Shown here one piece after another: positions 1 through 9,925 of a stretch of DNA of 64,000 nucleotides. The stretch covers positions 1,070,418 to 1,134,417 of the forward strand of contig CM030940.1 of the NCBI GenBank assembly GCA_018136815.1, given 5' to 3'. The stretch is from Isochrysis galbana (Eukaryota; Haptophyta; Isochrysidales; Isochrysidaceae). The number at the start of each line of letters is the position of its first letter. Positions within the stretch are counted from its first letter, which is position 1. The notes below the pieces were generated by a model that was not told the DNA's origin, made no database searches, and saw only the letters and a program-made list of their open reading frames with translations. A program made the translations under genes and the position numbers.

Positions 1-130
1 CGAGTTTTCGCGATGTTTTCCACATAGTCTGCATTTCGCCGTGGTCGACGTGACGAATCGGTTTCTGGTGCCTAGCCTCCTATGAGTGATGTGTTTAAAG
101 TGAGGGTGTTTATCCGTGTGTTTGAGCATT
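1..130 (-). mobile_element. LINE-type retrotransposon fragment (zinc-finger region)
   Basis: This stretch aligns by eye with the segment around 1555-1670 of the larger LINE ORF in the same orientation. Shared words include 'tctgcattt', 'cctcctatgagtgatgtgttt' (versus 'cctcctgtgggtgatgtgttt') and 'agtgagggtgttt' (versus 'agtgtgggtgttt'). That part of the ORF encodes the Cys/His cluster near the C-terminus of the RT protein. The similarity fades after about position 130. It is a diverged piece of the same family, cut by the window edge, and is unlikely to be functional. Confidence 0.6.
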
Positions 131-819
131 GGCTGACTACACGGTAAAGCCCCCGGGGTTCGCAGAAAACCTTTTACTTCTTAGCAGTCTTTGATATTAT
201 GGCCATGGTTTCTATGCCCATATGGTTGGGTATCGTGAGGAGAGGTCCTAGCCAGTCACAACACACCAGGTTTATGATTTTCCTCTCCCACCATAATTTC
301 CAACGCTGCGAGATTGCGTTCGCGGAGCGCGCTTTCGAGAAGGTCGGGTTGAAAATACAGGGTGAAGAATTCTGATCCTGTTGATGTTGAAGGTGCGTAT
401 GGCTTGCTTTGGTCCCACTCTCTTAGACTCTCCCGGAGACCGAGGCTTCATTCTCAAAGCCTGCTTCGAAGCAAAAGGTTTTTGCCCCTCCCCTCTGACA
501 GCGATCTCGATTTATAAATAAAAGACCATTTTCATATTTGTACTTATGGCCCCAGAAAGAGAACGGCGGCGGCGGCCGACGGCATAATGGATGCGGGCTC
601 GCTCGTAGACGATGCGGAGGCTGCCCAGCCGGCCAGGCACCCGTGTCACCCTGGGCGCCGGCGCCTCGCTGCGCAGCCAGCGCCCACATTCCAGCGGTGG
701 CGGCGGCCCGGCTCCCAATGGATGTGCATTGGGCACGTGGAGGAAAAAAAAAACCTTTTAATATTCTCGCCACGCACGCGGCTATGTAGCTGTCTATCGT
801 AGCCACGCCCGTTTCCCTT
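131..819. other. Gene-free stretch, probable decayed transposon sequence
   Basis: I see no convincing gene here. ORFs in this stretch overlap on both strands and have GC-driven composition. A run of A at 728-739 followed by 'ttaatattctcgcc' resembles 61680-61705 ('aaaaaaaacttcttaataatctcgcc'), so part of this stretch belongs to a dispersed repeat that also lies near the LINE fragment at 62.5-63.2 kb. Confidence 0.4.
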
Positions 820-1067
820 CCTTTCCCTCACTACCCGCCTTGCGGCAACTCCCCTCGTGCTCTACTTAGGGGCCCAGGTTGTGGGGGGGGTTGGGTAGGG
901 CGGGGGTGCACCGGCCCCTAGTGGTCTGTCCTCGCCCTCCTCCTGTGCCTCTAGGTGGCCCGCTTCTCCCTGCGTCGGTGTGAGTGGATGATTGTTGCTG
1001 CGTCTCCTTTGTTTTCATCGCCCATCCCTTTTTGGGGTGTTTTCTAGGAGGGAGATGCGCCTCAGCC
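820..1067 (-). mobile_element. LINE 3' untranslated region
   Basis: This follows the stop of the LINE ORF on the minus strand. It shares 'cccctcgtgctctac(t/c)taggggc' and 'ccctcctcctgtgcc' with the corresponding region at about 62610-62760 beside the second LINE 3' fragment. The conservation marks it as the 3' UTR of the element, not host DNA. No clear poly(A) tail or target-site duplication is visible. Confidence 0.5.
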
Positions 1068-4000
1068 TTAGGCGAGTTTTTCGGCTAGGCCGAGTGTCCC
1101 TGCTACGAGGCCGAGGTTGTCGTTCATTATCAGCTTTCCTTTGTCGTTTTCTGTAAAAATGGGGGCGCTGAGCTCTAGCGGTCTTTTCAGCTTAGGTTTT
1201 CTCCCCTGGGCCACCTTACGAGTGCGCATTCGGTGATCGCCGTTTGGCGGGGCAATGCCCCTCACCAGGGTAGTGAACCTTATTAGCGTGGACTCCAAGA
1301 CCGGTATGTAGTGGTACGTGTGTGATTCAAACTCTATTCTGTAGAAGTCTCTTATTATGTATCGCCATGCTATTACATAGAAGGTTTTTAGGCTATCTGG
1401 CGTGGTTTCTGCCGGGTATGCAAACAGTCTGTCTTTTGTTTTCTGTTTTATTGGCCTATTTGGTTTCGGGGTGTAGTTAGCGATTGCGTCTAACGTGTCG
1501 AAGATCTTCCTCGTCGCGGGGCACCACGCTAGATGACACGAATCTTCTTGGTATTTGCCGCACATTCTGCATTTTTTCGTCGTGCTATTCTCGAATCTGT
1601 TCCTGGTACCTATCCTCCTGTGGGTGATGTGTTTGAAGTGTGGGTGTTTGTCGGTGTGTTTTAGCAACGGCAGGGTATATAGCTTGGCTATGTGTTTCCA
1701 GTCGTCTTTGGTGATGTCGAGGCGTTTTTCCCACGCTTTTCTGGCTGCCTGTGAGTCGTTGCGGCGTGCTGCTTTGAGCGCGACCTTTGTGATGTCGGAA
1801 ACTGTGATCGCGTCGAGCGCGATTTTTCCCTTTTGTATCGCGTACTCGTCAGCTAACGGGTACTCCATGTATCTGGGTCCTTTGTATCCATTCTCCCACC
1901 GCGCCGGTGGGTGATATCGTTGAAGTTCTTCGTCGTTAACTACGTTGCCGGTGTCGGAAATCTCTCCGAGGTAATCCGTGTTAGCGTGGATCCAAACGTT
2001 GTTGAGTTTTTTGATGTATTTCTCATCGTCTGAGACTCTAACTTCTTCTTGTTTCGCTTCCTCCGCTCTTTGCGAGGCGTCTCTGTTATCTTCCAAGGAG
2101 GGCCTCTCCCCATGGTCGGGCGGTGGGCGTTCCGACGCTTTGTTGAGTATTTGTCGCGCGTGTTCGATTACCGCGCTCCATGAGTCTAGGAACTCCGATT
2201 TATGGATGGTTCGGTTTTCGTGTATAAATGTCTCTGGAAGGTGTTCGACATAGGCCGAGCACTCTTCTCTGCTGTAGGGTGTCGTGAAGGCGTCGTCCTT
2301 ATACACGTTGTGCACTACGTTGGTGTGCAGGGTCTCCCACATTCGTGCCCACGAGGCACGAATCGCTGGAGGAGGGAGGTGCGGGTTATGCCACAAGGGC
2401 TGCGAGAGCGCGCCCTCGCGTGTGAGGAACGAGGGCTGTATGTCTAGATCTCTGAAGTTCGCGATGGCCTCTCTCCAAAAAGTCGGGAGTGCCGGGTTGC
2501 CCATCAGGCTGCACGTCAGTGTTTTTATCGGGATCTTGGAGAGGACAGCGCCCCTTCCTAGTCCGGTGCGGCAGAACCATGCGTCGAGCGCGTGTTTCCA
2601 TAGCGCTTTTCGCGCGTTAAGATAGTTTAGTATCCATTTGGATTGCAGGGCCTTGATATGGGTCGGCCAGTGAAGGAGCCCTATCCCCATTGATCTTGTT
2701 GCACTTTTGTCGTGGGATGTGGCATAGTGTGGGTATTTGACCCACTTGTGTAGTTTGTTGGTGTGTGGGCTTGTCCAGAGGACAGCGTCTGCGGCTCTTT
2801 GAATCCGCGTGTGGAACCATCTCGGGGCGGCTAGCGTCTGCAACCAGTATCTAGGTGTCCCGTATATCATGTAGTTTACAATAGTTGCCCTTCCAAATAT
2901 CGTCATATATTTGGTGGCTGGCGCTAGGCTGGCCACTTTGTCATCGACTTTGTCGGCTAGTTTCGTCCAGAAGGGTTTTAGCGCCTCCGGCGCTCCCAGC
3001 GGAACGCCTAGTATCGTTAGGTATTCGTTGTTGTTTATCCAGTTGTACCTCCGCATATCCCACGGGGGCCTTTGGGCTCTTTGCGCCCCCATCCGGAGCC
3101 CTTGAAATTTGCCCTCGTTTGTCTTGCCTCCCGTAGCTTTTTCGTGCAGTTTAACCCAATACAAAGATTTTTTGATGCTTCTATAGTCTCGGGCTATTAG
3201 TGCCGTATCGTCCGCGAACTGACTTATCTTTAGGTTATATCCGGTGAAGTTGGAGTCTTTGTAGACGTTATGCACGACGTGCGCGTTCAGTGATTCCCAT
3301 AGGCTAACCCAAGCGGCGCGGGTGATCGGCGGGGGATCATGGCGACTATGCCATAGCGGTTGTGAGAGCGCCCCCTCTCTAGAGAGAAGAGAGCGGTCTA
3401 TCCTCAGCGCCCTGAAGTTAGTTAGGGCGTCCTTCCAGAAGGCCGGCAGCGCTGGGTTCCCTCGGATGCTCCGCGTGAGCATCTTCGGGGGGATCGTAGA
3501 GAGGACGGCCCCACGGCCTAGCCCGGTCCGGCAGAACCATGCATCGAGAGCATGTTTCCATAGGGCTCTCCTCGCGTTGAGATAGTTTAGTAGTAGTATC
3601 CATTTCGCTTGGAGGGCCTTTACGTGCGCCGTCCAGTGTAGGAGGCCGGTCCCCAATGTGCGTGTCGCGTTTTCTGGTCCGTGTAGGGGGTAGCATGGGT
3701 ATTTCACCCATTTAGTTGTCTTGCCGGTGTAGGGGCTTTCCCATAGGATTTTATCTGCCGCCCTCTGAATCCTATTGTGGAACCATTTGGGGGCCGCTAA
3801 GGTTTGTACCCAATAACGCGGTGTGCCATAGATAATGAAGTTTACTATGTTGGTCCTACCGAAGATGGTCATATGGCGCGCCACCGGCGTCAGACGTGCC
3901 GCCTTGGCGTCTATTTTGTCCGCTAGTTCTTTCCAAAAGGGTTTCAGGGCTTCTGGAGCTCCTAGCGGGACGCCTAGTATCGTTAGGTATTGGTCGCTAG

Positions 4001-4085
4001 CTATCCAGTTATATTTGCGCATGTCCCATGGCGGTTTATGGCGGACTTGCGAGCCCATGCGTATTCTAAGCCACATCAAAGGCAT
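1068..4085 (-). CDS. LINE reverse transcriptase, chimeric and 5'-truncated
   Basis: This is a 1005-codon open frame from a non-LTR retrotransposon. The second part (about 3230 down to 1068) starts just before the RT catalytic motif QFADDTALIARD. It continues through the RT thumb/connection region and ends in a zinc-finger cluster CRMCGKYQEDSCHLAWC, typical of LINE RT C-termini. The first part (about 4055 to 3245) is a diverged copy of the same thumb region (both contain LTILGVPLGAPEALKPFW and DAWFCRTGLGRGAVLS). It is fused in frame at a conserved VYKD motif and lacks the FADD motif. There is no endonuclease domain and no fingers/palm upstream of FADD, so the protein cannot be an active polymerase. 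All features indicate a dead, nested chimera of two LINE copies that happens to have stayed open. Confidence 0.8.
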   Translation of the reverse strand: MPLMWLRIRMGSQVRHKPPWDMRKYNWIASDQYLTILGVPLGAPEALKPFWKELADKIDAKAARLTPVARHMTIFGRTNIVNFIIYGTPRYWVQTLAAPKWFHNRIQRAADKILWESPYTGKTTKWVKYPCYPLHGPENATRTLGTGLLHWTAHVKALQAKWILLLNYLNARRALWKHALDAWFCRTGLGRGAVLSTIPPKMLTRSIRGNPALPAFWKDALTNFRALRIDRSLLSREGALSQPLWHSRHDPPPITRAAWVSLWESLNAHVVHNVYKDSNFTGYNLKISQFADDTALIARDYRSIKKSLYWVKLHEKATGGKTNEGKFQGLRMGAQRAQRPPWDMRRYNWINNNEYLTILGVPLGAPEALKPFWTKLADKVDDKVASLAPATKYMTIFGRATIVNYMIYGTPRYWLQTLAAPRWFHTRIQRAADAVLWTSPHTNKLHKWVKYPHYATSHDKSATRSMGIGLLHWPTHIKALQSKWILNYLNARKALWKHALDAWFCRTGLGRGAVLSKIPIKTLTCSLMGNPALPTFWREAIANFRDLDIQPSFLTREGALSQPLWHNPHLPPPAIRASWARMWETLHTNVVHNVYKDDAFTTPYSREECSAYVEHLPETFIHENRTIHKSEFLDSWSAVIEHARQILNKASERPPPDHGERPSLEDNRDASQRAEEAKQEEVRVSDDEKYIKKLNNVWIHANTDYLGEISDTGNVVNDEELQRYHPPARWENGYKGPRYMEYPLADEYAIQKGKIALDAITVSDITKVALKAARRNDSQAARKAWEKRLDITKDDWKHIAKLYTLPLLKHTDKHPHFKHITHRRIGTRNRFENSTTKKCRMCGKYQEDSCHLAWCPATRKIFDTLDAIANYTPKPNRPIKQKTKDRLFAYPAETTPDSLKTFYVIAWRYIIRDFYRIEFESHTYHYIPVLESTLIRFTTLVRGIAPPNGDHRMRTRKVAQGRKPKLKRPLELSAPIFTENDKGKLIMNDNLGLVAGTLGLAEKLA

Positions 4086-4155
4086 TGAAGGCCAAAGTCC
4101 TTAGATTTCATGGATTTTCAAGGACACCGTCCTTAGTTTAAGGACAAAACTTTCT

Positions 4156-4405
4156 AACCGAGAGGCTTCCGCGTGCATTCGAGGATTTTCGACGGCAACG
4201 AAAGGCGCGTCGGCGCTTGCCATGGCGAGGAAGACTCTAGCGGCGGATTTGAGAGCCTGGCGACGTCCCGGTTCCCAATCGAGCCACTGGCAACTCACCG
4301 CCGACAAATACGTGCACGGCGGATGCGCGACCACGAGGTCCCAACCGAGGTTTTGAATGCGAAGAGCATCTCCGCAGAAGTGGGGAATGTAGTCGATCTC
4401 CTCTG
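4156..4405 (-). pseudogene. Fragment of the retroelement methyltransferase domain
   Basis: About 83 codons on the minus strand align without gaps to the methyltransferase domain in the Ty3-like polyprotein at 32.8-33.4 kb, differing at about 15 residues by eye. It keeps the catalytic HPPCTYLSAVS motif, the GWDLVVAH stretch and the VENPRMHAEA motif. It lacks the N-terminal SAM-binding part (GETSG) and the C-terminal QPW...RSRTY part. The similarity stops on both sides, and about 70 nt downstream the LINE ORF begins on the same strand. It is a relic of an older related element or of a stand-alone gene and is too short to fold as an enzyme. Confidence 0.8.
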
Positions 4406-4439
4406 CCTGCTGGCGACCCTTGGAGGCGCCTGGAGGCCA

Positions 4440-4850
4440 GCTCAGGGGGCAGAGGAGGCTGGGGCTGGGCCCTGGCCTCCCCTGCCTCTCCCTCGCTGGC
4501 GATCCTGAGCCTCTGGGACCCCCAATCTGCAATCTGCACTTGTCTGCCTGTCGACCAGGGGGGAGGGGGGGTTGGAGCGATGGGCCGGCGCACGAGGGGC
4601 CAGGACGCGCGAGGCAGGCGGCAGGCAAGCCTGTGGGGAAGAGAGTGGGTCAGCAGGGCAGTGGGCTCCTGGCAAGCCATCAGGCATGCCAGGAGGATGG
4701 GTGGTGGGTGGTTCCTCCCCCTCGGCAGGGGAGGAGTGGAGAGAGAGGGGGGCTCGTGCGCCCCCCCATGGGCGAACCAAGACCAAGTATCAACTTAGTT
4801 GAGGGAGGGGAGTCGAGAGAGTGGGGGGGCGCAAGACCCCCCTCCATGGC
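4440..4850. repeat. Dispersed repeat family A, copy 1
   Basis: The core shared with 9725-9925 runs from 'ggcaagcc' through 'ggcatgccaggaggatgggt', 'ggttcctcccc', 'ggcaggggaggagtggagag' and 'ggctcgtg' to an AAGTAT(A)AACTTAGTT tail. The tail is also seen at about 63271-63290. There is no coding signal. It is probably a short non-autonomous transposon or SINE-like unit. Confidence 0.55.
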
Positions 4851-5124
4851 GACCAATCATAAGATTAGTGTTGTCGCGCCTCTGCATGCTGCATGTCCCA
4901 CCGGTCAACCTCCAAACACTCTTGCGGTTTGCAGGCCTTTGCCGCAGTGCCGCAGTGGAGCCATGGAGCCATTACTAATCCATTACGCCATGCTCATCAT
5001 CGGCTTAATGAGAATCCTTCGTCGGCGTATGCGTCATCTCGCTTGAGCTCGATCCGGCCTTGGCGTATGCTTGTATCTTTCATTGGGAATGACGTCGGAT
5101 GGGAAAGAGGGATTCGCCTTCGGC

Positions 5125-5280
5125 GATGGGGGAGTGTCAGAGTTTTCTTGTTGTCCTAGTTTAATCCTAGTGCTGAGGGACCGTGCCTCATCGGCAACGG
5201 AGCCTCTATGTACCCCGCGATGGGGGTGTGCGCGGTTGGTGCATGGCTCGTCCAACGTATGTGGCTAGGGATGCTAGCCA
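5125..5280 (+). repeat. Dispersed repeat family B, copy 1
   Basis: This stretch is repeated in reverse orientation at 14270-14445. Shared words are 'tcagagttttcttgttgt', 'ctagtgctgagg', 'cggcaacggagcc', 'gcgcggttggtgcatggct' and 'atgtggctagggatgctagc'. It ends about 300 nt before the gamma-tubulin complex gene start. A shorter part of the family (the GTTATACTCAAACAACAAGAA segment) is also found upstream of the GST gene. Confidence 0.65.
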
Positions 5281-5449
5281 ACAAGACCTCTTACAAGACT
5301 ACAGTTTCGAACGCCTTCCGTCTGTTCGTTCGGCGTTCAATGTCCTCCGTCCTCCGTCCCTAGCTCTCCCTCGTTCGCTCCGCCGCGCGTGTCCAGTAAA
5401 GAACTCCTGGTAACTTCACATAGTCTAAATCTACTTTTATCCTCTGTCT

Positions 5450-5586
5450 CCTCCCTCCCTCCGCCGCCCTCCTCGCCTCCCCCGTCCCTGCCCCTCCCCT
5501 CCCAGCCCCTCCCTCGTCGGCGCCCATCTCTCTCTCTCTCTCTCCTCCACTCTCTCTCTCCCTCTCTCGCCACCCTTGCTCCAACC
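5450..5586 (+). promoter_or_regulatory. Pyrimidine-rich leader of the gamma-tubulin complex gene
   Basis: This is about 130 nt of almost pure C/T, ending in (TC)n runs directly before the ATG at 5587. Similar tracts adjoin most genes of the window. It could be a core-promoter Y-patch or 5' UTR; the sequence does not separate the two. Confidence 0.45.
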
Positions 5587-8500
5587 ATGGCGGAAGGCGC
5601 TCGTCAGGAGCTGATGGCCGCGCTGCGCACCCAGGCGCTCGTCCGAGCGCTCGTGCAGTGCACCACACGGCTAGCAGACGGCCCCAACCACGAGACAGCC
5701 GTTGACTGGGTGCACAGCTCATTCAGGCACCATCGCTTCGCTTCGACCGATGGCCACGCCGTCTCGCGAGACTTCGCCGACATTATCGCGCTCCTTCGCA
5801 GGCATGCAGAGCACGCAAAGGCGGATGCGTTGGAGGCGCTTGTGTGCAGGCTTCTCCGAGTTCCCTCCGCAGGCCTCAAGGCCACCGATGAGGCTGCCAG
5901 GCCCCTCTCCTTCTTGTACTGGCTCGCCGATGCCGAAACCATGCTAGCGAGAGATGCTAGCCGGTGGCGCCATGTCCCGCCCTCGTTGGCGAAGAAGGGT
6001 GATGAGGGGGTAGAGGTGGAGTTGGGGCTGGCCGTAGATCCAATCCACTGGGGATACTCATCGGCATCTGGAGATGACGAGGAAGAGCTCGAGGAGCACG
6101 CCGACGCGGAGGTGGACGCGCAGCAGAGTGTCGTCACCAAGACGTTGGGACCTACCTCCTCGGCTGCCATAGGACATAGTGGGTCTACAGTGGCATGTGA
6201 TCATGGCGTGAACCATACTGTGTCCAGCGGAGCCGCTGCAAGTCGAGCTATCTGCAGCGAACCAGCCGTGGAATACACGCGTGCGCCTAGCAGCGCCCTT
6301 CTCGCGGCTGCCCGAGAGTATGGCGACGTAAGCCGGACGTATCTACTACACTCCACCGTGATGGCGTTGACAGGGTGTGCAGCTGGCGGCTGGGAAGAGT
6401 TGTATGCCGATTCGGCGTTGGGGCGTGCAGCGATGCAAACGACACGCCCTCACAGCAACGGACGAAGAGGCCCTGCAGTTGGTGATCGCGGCGGTCCTTC
6501 ACAGGAGGCCCCACATGTTCCTTGGTGGCGCGTCGTTCGCCTGAGCGTCGCCGGCCGTACACATGCTCAGAGATGTGGCGAGGCGACCGGTTCTGCGCGG
6601 TTGCTGTCAGAGTTGGGCGCTTTCGCTTCCGCCGCTGCAACCGTAGGCGCTCTTTCCGAGGCTCTCCTTACCCGACCGAACATGCCCACGACCTTGTACG
6701 CCCTTGGGATTGCCCTGCACGATGAAATGACGCGTGCACGTAGCGCAATCTGGAAATCGCGCAAAATGCAGCCTCTGGTCAGCGGTGGAGATCGAGCGAT
6801 GCCGGCCTCGTCTGTGGCCAATCCGCAAGCCCAATCACCCGCACCGGGTTTGGTGTGGTTGTCCGAGACTCTACGAGGCGCCTATGGCGGTCGCCAACAG
6901 ATGGCCGAGCTTGCGTCCTTTGCCACCGAGCTGGCCGCTATCCCCGCACTGAACGCCGTGATCGGCACGACACCGCGGCATGCAGATTCTGCTGCGGAGG
7001 CCACGAGTGCAGTGATCTCTTTATTAGTTCGCCGCTGTGAGTGGCACGAGGGTGCTGCAGCACCCTCGACAGGAGGTGCGACCCTCTATTTTTTGTGGTT
7101 GTCGCTACTCATCAAGTGTTTGGTAGCATACACGCGAGTGCTCGGCACATGGGTGCGGCATGGTGAACTACGCGATGCTGCGGGGGAACTGTTCATCTTT
7201 CGCAAAGGTGCAGAAGTACCCGCGCTCAATGGCTCGGAGGACGCTTGGAATGGTGCATTCGCTACCCGCTCCGCTGCAGCAGTGCCCGAGCTGCTGGCGC
7301 CGCTTACTACCGCAGTTCTAGTTGCCGGAAAGTCGCGCCGCCTAGCGCAGACTCTCACTGATGAGGAGGCGCCCATCAGCTATAAAGACAAGAGAGAAGT
7401 GCTCGGCCTCGATACCGAGGTAGAGGAGAGGCTACTCTCGTTGATGCACCAGGTGATGCGAAGGTCGCCCGATGTGTGGACATCTGCCGACGCAGCGGAT
7501 GTAGCAAGTGATGTAGCAGCATCGAGCCCGACGACCGTGACATCATGTATTACCTCGCGGGTGATTGCACGGCGGCAATATCCGCCGGCGTCTCTGACTG
7601 CTACATGGGAGAGTTCCGCAAGTGCACAACATCAAATGGCGCACATCGAGTTGCCCAAGTGGCACATACCCATCGCTCCGAGACGTTCGGCCCCTTCGTT
7701 TAATGGCCATGCGCCCTGCGCAATGGAAGCCTGTATGGCGAACACATGGATGGACGACCATGTCGCCTTAGATGAGTCAGCACTATGCGATGAGCTGTGC
7801 CACCTGATACCACCGGGAGCCGACCACAAGATGATTGAGCCCCCGGCCCATTCGAGGCTCCAAAAGCTCATGGACTTGCTTGCTGTTGGACAGTCGGTGC
7901 TCACGGAATATGGCACGGAAGGTCACCCCAATGAGCGGATCCACGCCTTTGCTATCCTGAATCGCCTGCCACCGCTGAAGCTGATGTTGCATGAGGTGCT
8001 GATCGAGCCCCTCGCACAAGCGTGTGCCTCTTCCGGCCCCGAGTTACTCAGTGCGTTGCCGGAAGTAATTGAGGTAGCGAAGCTCCTCCACTCTGTCATC
8101 CTAGGTGGCGAGCCGCGCCTCACTGCGCGTCCTTTGGAACGCGTGTACATGGCAGCGGATGCACATACGCCATGGCGGCCGTTGGTAGGCCAACTCACTT
8201 TGTCTCTGCACGAGGTGCTTCTCGATGCCGGCATCTCAAAGGATCATGCATCTCGATTCTCGTTCGAGCTGCTCCCAGCGGCATCCACGCAACCTGCTGG
8301 CAGCGTTCAGTTGCTTGCAGGCCAAGACGTACCGCTAGACTCGGCCAACGTGCGCGCCTTCAACTCGTTGAAGCTCACATACTCGCCGCCATGGCCGTTG
8401 CAGCTAATATTTTCGGCCACGGCACTCGCAAAACAACAACAGATCTTTGCGCTGCTCCTGCGCCTTCGGCGCGCCAAATGGTGTCTCGAGTCGTTGCACC

Positions 8501-8973
8501 TGGGCAGGATCGGAAGCGGCAATGGCTCTTTCGGTGGCACCTTGAGACTTTGGTGGACGTTGCGCTCGGAACTTTTACATGCAATTCACCACATATATGG
8601 CTTTTTCTCCGTTGCTGTTATCTCGGCAGAGTGGCACGCGTGGGTGGCGCGCGTCTCCAAACTCCGAGACATAGACTCGCTTCGGACCGCACACGAGGAT
8701 TTTTGCGTGAGCGTGGCTGCACGCTGCTTCATAGAGGACCGCTTCGTCGCTGAGCTCGATGCAATTGACGCCATCTTGACACTCGCACTACGCTTGCGCG
8801 TGCAGTTGGAGGCACTGAGTACGCTTCCCCCAGCAGCCCACATGGCTGCCGCTCGCAGGTGGCGCAAGGAGCTGCGGCGCTCCATCCAACTGCTCACCGA
8901 CACGCTAGACAAGCAGCCGGAAAGCCGTGCGCTCTCGGAGGCCCTGAATTTCAACTATTTTTACGATGGCTGA
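5587..8973 (+). CDS. Gamma-tubulin complex component (GCP family, GCP5-like)
   Basis: An intronless frame of 1128 codons. GCP proteins bind gamma-tubulin and build the ring complexes that nucleate microtubules at centrosome-like organising centres. The C-terminal third carries the family pattern: 'LTYSPPWPLQLIF', then 'LLLRLRRAKWCLESL', then the helical block ending 'LNFNYFYDG', matching the GRIP2/GCP-C domain. The N-terminal part has a conserved-looking 'YWLADAETMLARDASRW' segment and an acidic linker with WGYSS, which recalls the long N-terminus of GCP5. I chose the ATG at 5587 because it follows a pyrimidine tract in a good context (accATGGcg); the frame is open upstream only through the low-complexity leader. 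The length is typical of GCP5/GCP6, not of GCP2-4. The subfamily call is an inference. Confidence 0.8.
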   Translation: MAEGARQELMAALRTQALVRALVQCTTRLADGPNHETAVDWVHSSFRHHRFASTDGHAVSRDFADIIALLRRHAEHAKADALEALVCRLLRVPSAGLKATDEAARPLSFLYWLADAETMLARDASRWRHVPPSLAKKGDEGVEVELGLAVDPIHWGYSSASGDDEEELEEHADAEVDAQQSVVTKTLGPTSSAAIGHSGSTVACDHGVNHTVSSGAAASRAICSEPAVEYTRAPSSALLAAAREYGDVSRTYLLHSTVMALTGCAAGGWEELYADSALGRAAMQTTRPHSNGRRGPAVGDRGGPSQEAPHVPWWRVVRLSVAGRTHAQRCGEATGSARLLSELGAFASAAATVGALSEALLTRPNMPTTLYALGIALHDEMTRARSAIWKSRKMQPLVSGGDRAMPASSVANPQAQSPAPGLVWLSETLRGAYGGRQQMAELASFATELAAIPALNAVIGTTPRHADSAAEATSAVISLLVRRCEWHEGAAAPSTGGATLYFLWLSLLIKCLVAYTRVLGTWVRHGELRDAAGELFIFRKGAEVPALNGSEDAWNGAFATRSAAAVPELLAPLTTAVLVAGKSRRLAQTLTDEEAPISYKDKREVLGLDTEVEERLLSLMHQVMRRSPDVWTSADAADVASDVAASSPTTVTSCITSRVIARRQYPPASLTATWESSASAQHQMAHIELPKWHIPIAPRRSAPSFNGHAPCAMEACMANTWMDDHVALDESALCDELCHLIPPGADHKMIEPPAHSRLQKLMDLLAVGQSVLTEYGTEGHPNERIHAFAILNRLPPLKLMLHEVLIEPLAQACASSGPELLSALPEVIEVAKLLHSVILGGEPRLTARPLERVYMAADAHTPWRPLVGQLTLSLHEVLLDAGISKDHASRFSFELLPAASTQPAGSVQLLAGQDVPLDSANVRAFNSLKLTYSPPWPLQLIFSATALAKQQQIFALLLRLRRAKWCLESLHLGRIGSGNGSFGGTLRLWWTLRSELLHAIHHIYGFFSVAVISAEWHAWVARVSKLRDIDSLRTAHEDFCVSVAARCFIEDRFVAELDAIDAILTLALRLRVQLEALSTLPPAAHMAAARRWRKELRRSIQLLTDTLDKQPESRALSEALNFNYFYDG

Positions 8974-9224
8974 CCCAATTCGCTAGGGAAGCGTGCCGGC
9001 ATTATCTTGCAACCTTGTGCATTCGTGCGTATCACAAAGCGTGGCCCCAAGACTCCAATGGACGGCGGCCGGACAGCGAGACTATTTGGCAAATGCACTT
9101 TCGTCCTTCTTGTCTTACTTGAGCCCAATGATCAATGATGCTGATTCTAGGCTGCTGTCTTTCGCCCTGGCGAATGTAAATCAAAGTGACTGGACTCATG
9201 ATAGAAGGAACAGCTATTGTTATA

Positions 9225-9310
9225 GTAGTAGTATTACATATGGAGCGTACCGTGACCGCGTCCCGAGCCCCCGGCGACCCTCGCCACCGCGCCCCACTGG
9301 GAGCCCCACA
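9225..9310 (+). repeat. Dispersed repeat family C, partial copy
   Basis: This aligns with 60770-60870: both have 'tactac/tattac' then 'atggagcgt(a/g)ccg(t/c)gaccgc', 'cgagccc', 'ggcgaccctcgccac' and 'gcgcccca'. The copy includes the ATG of the family's ORF but is quickly interrupted by a stop, so it encodes nothing useful. Confidence 0.6.
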
Positions 9311-9724
9311 TAAGGTGTAGAGAGAAGGGGGGGAAACTCTTGAAGGTGCCCGCCCGCTATGCTACTACTGACTCACACCCCTCCGGTGTCTCACTCGCCA
9401 TCGCCTATGCACCCCACACTCTCATCCCCGCTCCCGCTATCCCCCCTACGAGGGGTGGGCCCGCGTGCACTATGACGGGTCAGGCGGGTGGGGGGCGGGC
9501 TGGGGCAAGCCTGTCATCTCTATCTCTGCGGACAAACGTAAACGCGCGTGTCGCTTTTACCTTATTTTGTCTTTTTTTGTTTTGTGGCCCCCGCCTCTTG
9601 AGTCGTTTTTCGTCTGCGCGCCGCGCTTTCGCGGTGCCCGCCTGTCGCATCGGGTGTCGACCTGTCAACATATCGTAAAGCCAGGCGTGAGTCTTACCTT
9701 TCTTCGGATCAGATCGTGAATCAG

Positions 9725-9925
9725 GCAAGCCCGTGGGCGAAGGAAGGTAGTGGGTAGTGGGTCAGGAGGGCAGTTTGCTCCTGGCAATGGCAAGCCATAA
9801 GGCATGCCAGGAGGATGGGTGGTTCCTCCCCAACGGCAGGGGAGGAGTGGAGAGAGTGGCGGGCTCGTGCCCCCTCATGGCCGTGGGTGGCAACCAAGTA
9901 TAAATAAACTTAGTTGTGCGCATAT
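9725..9925. repeat. Dispersed repeat family A, copy 2
   Basis: A second copy of the unit at 4620-4800, with the same 'ggcatgccaggaggatgggtgg' and 'ggcaggggaggagtggagag' words and the tail 'aagtataaataaacttagtt'. No coding content. Confidence 0.6.

Noticed and set aside
4101-4680. Full-length gene for the methyltransferase at 4.1-4.7 kb
   Set aside because: Only the central 83 codons match; both sides are unrelated, and the SAM-binding and C-terminal motifs are absent.
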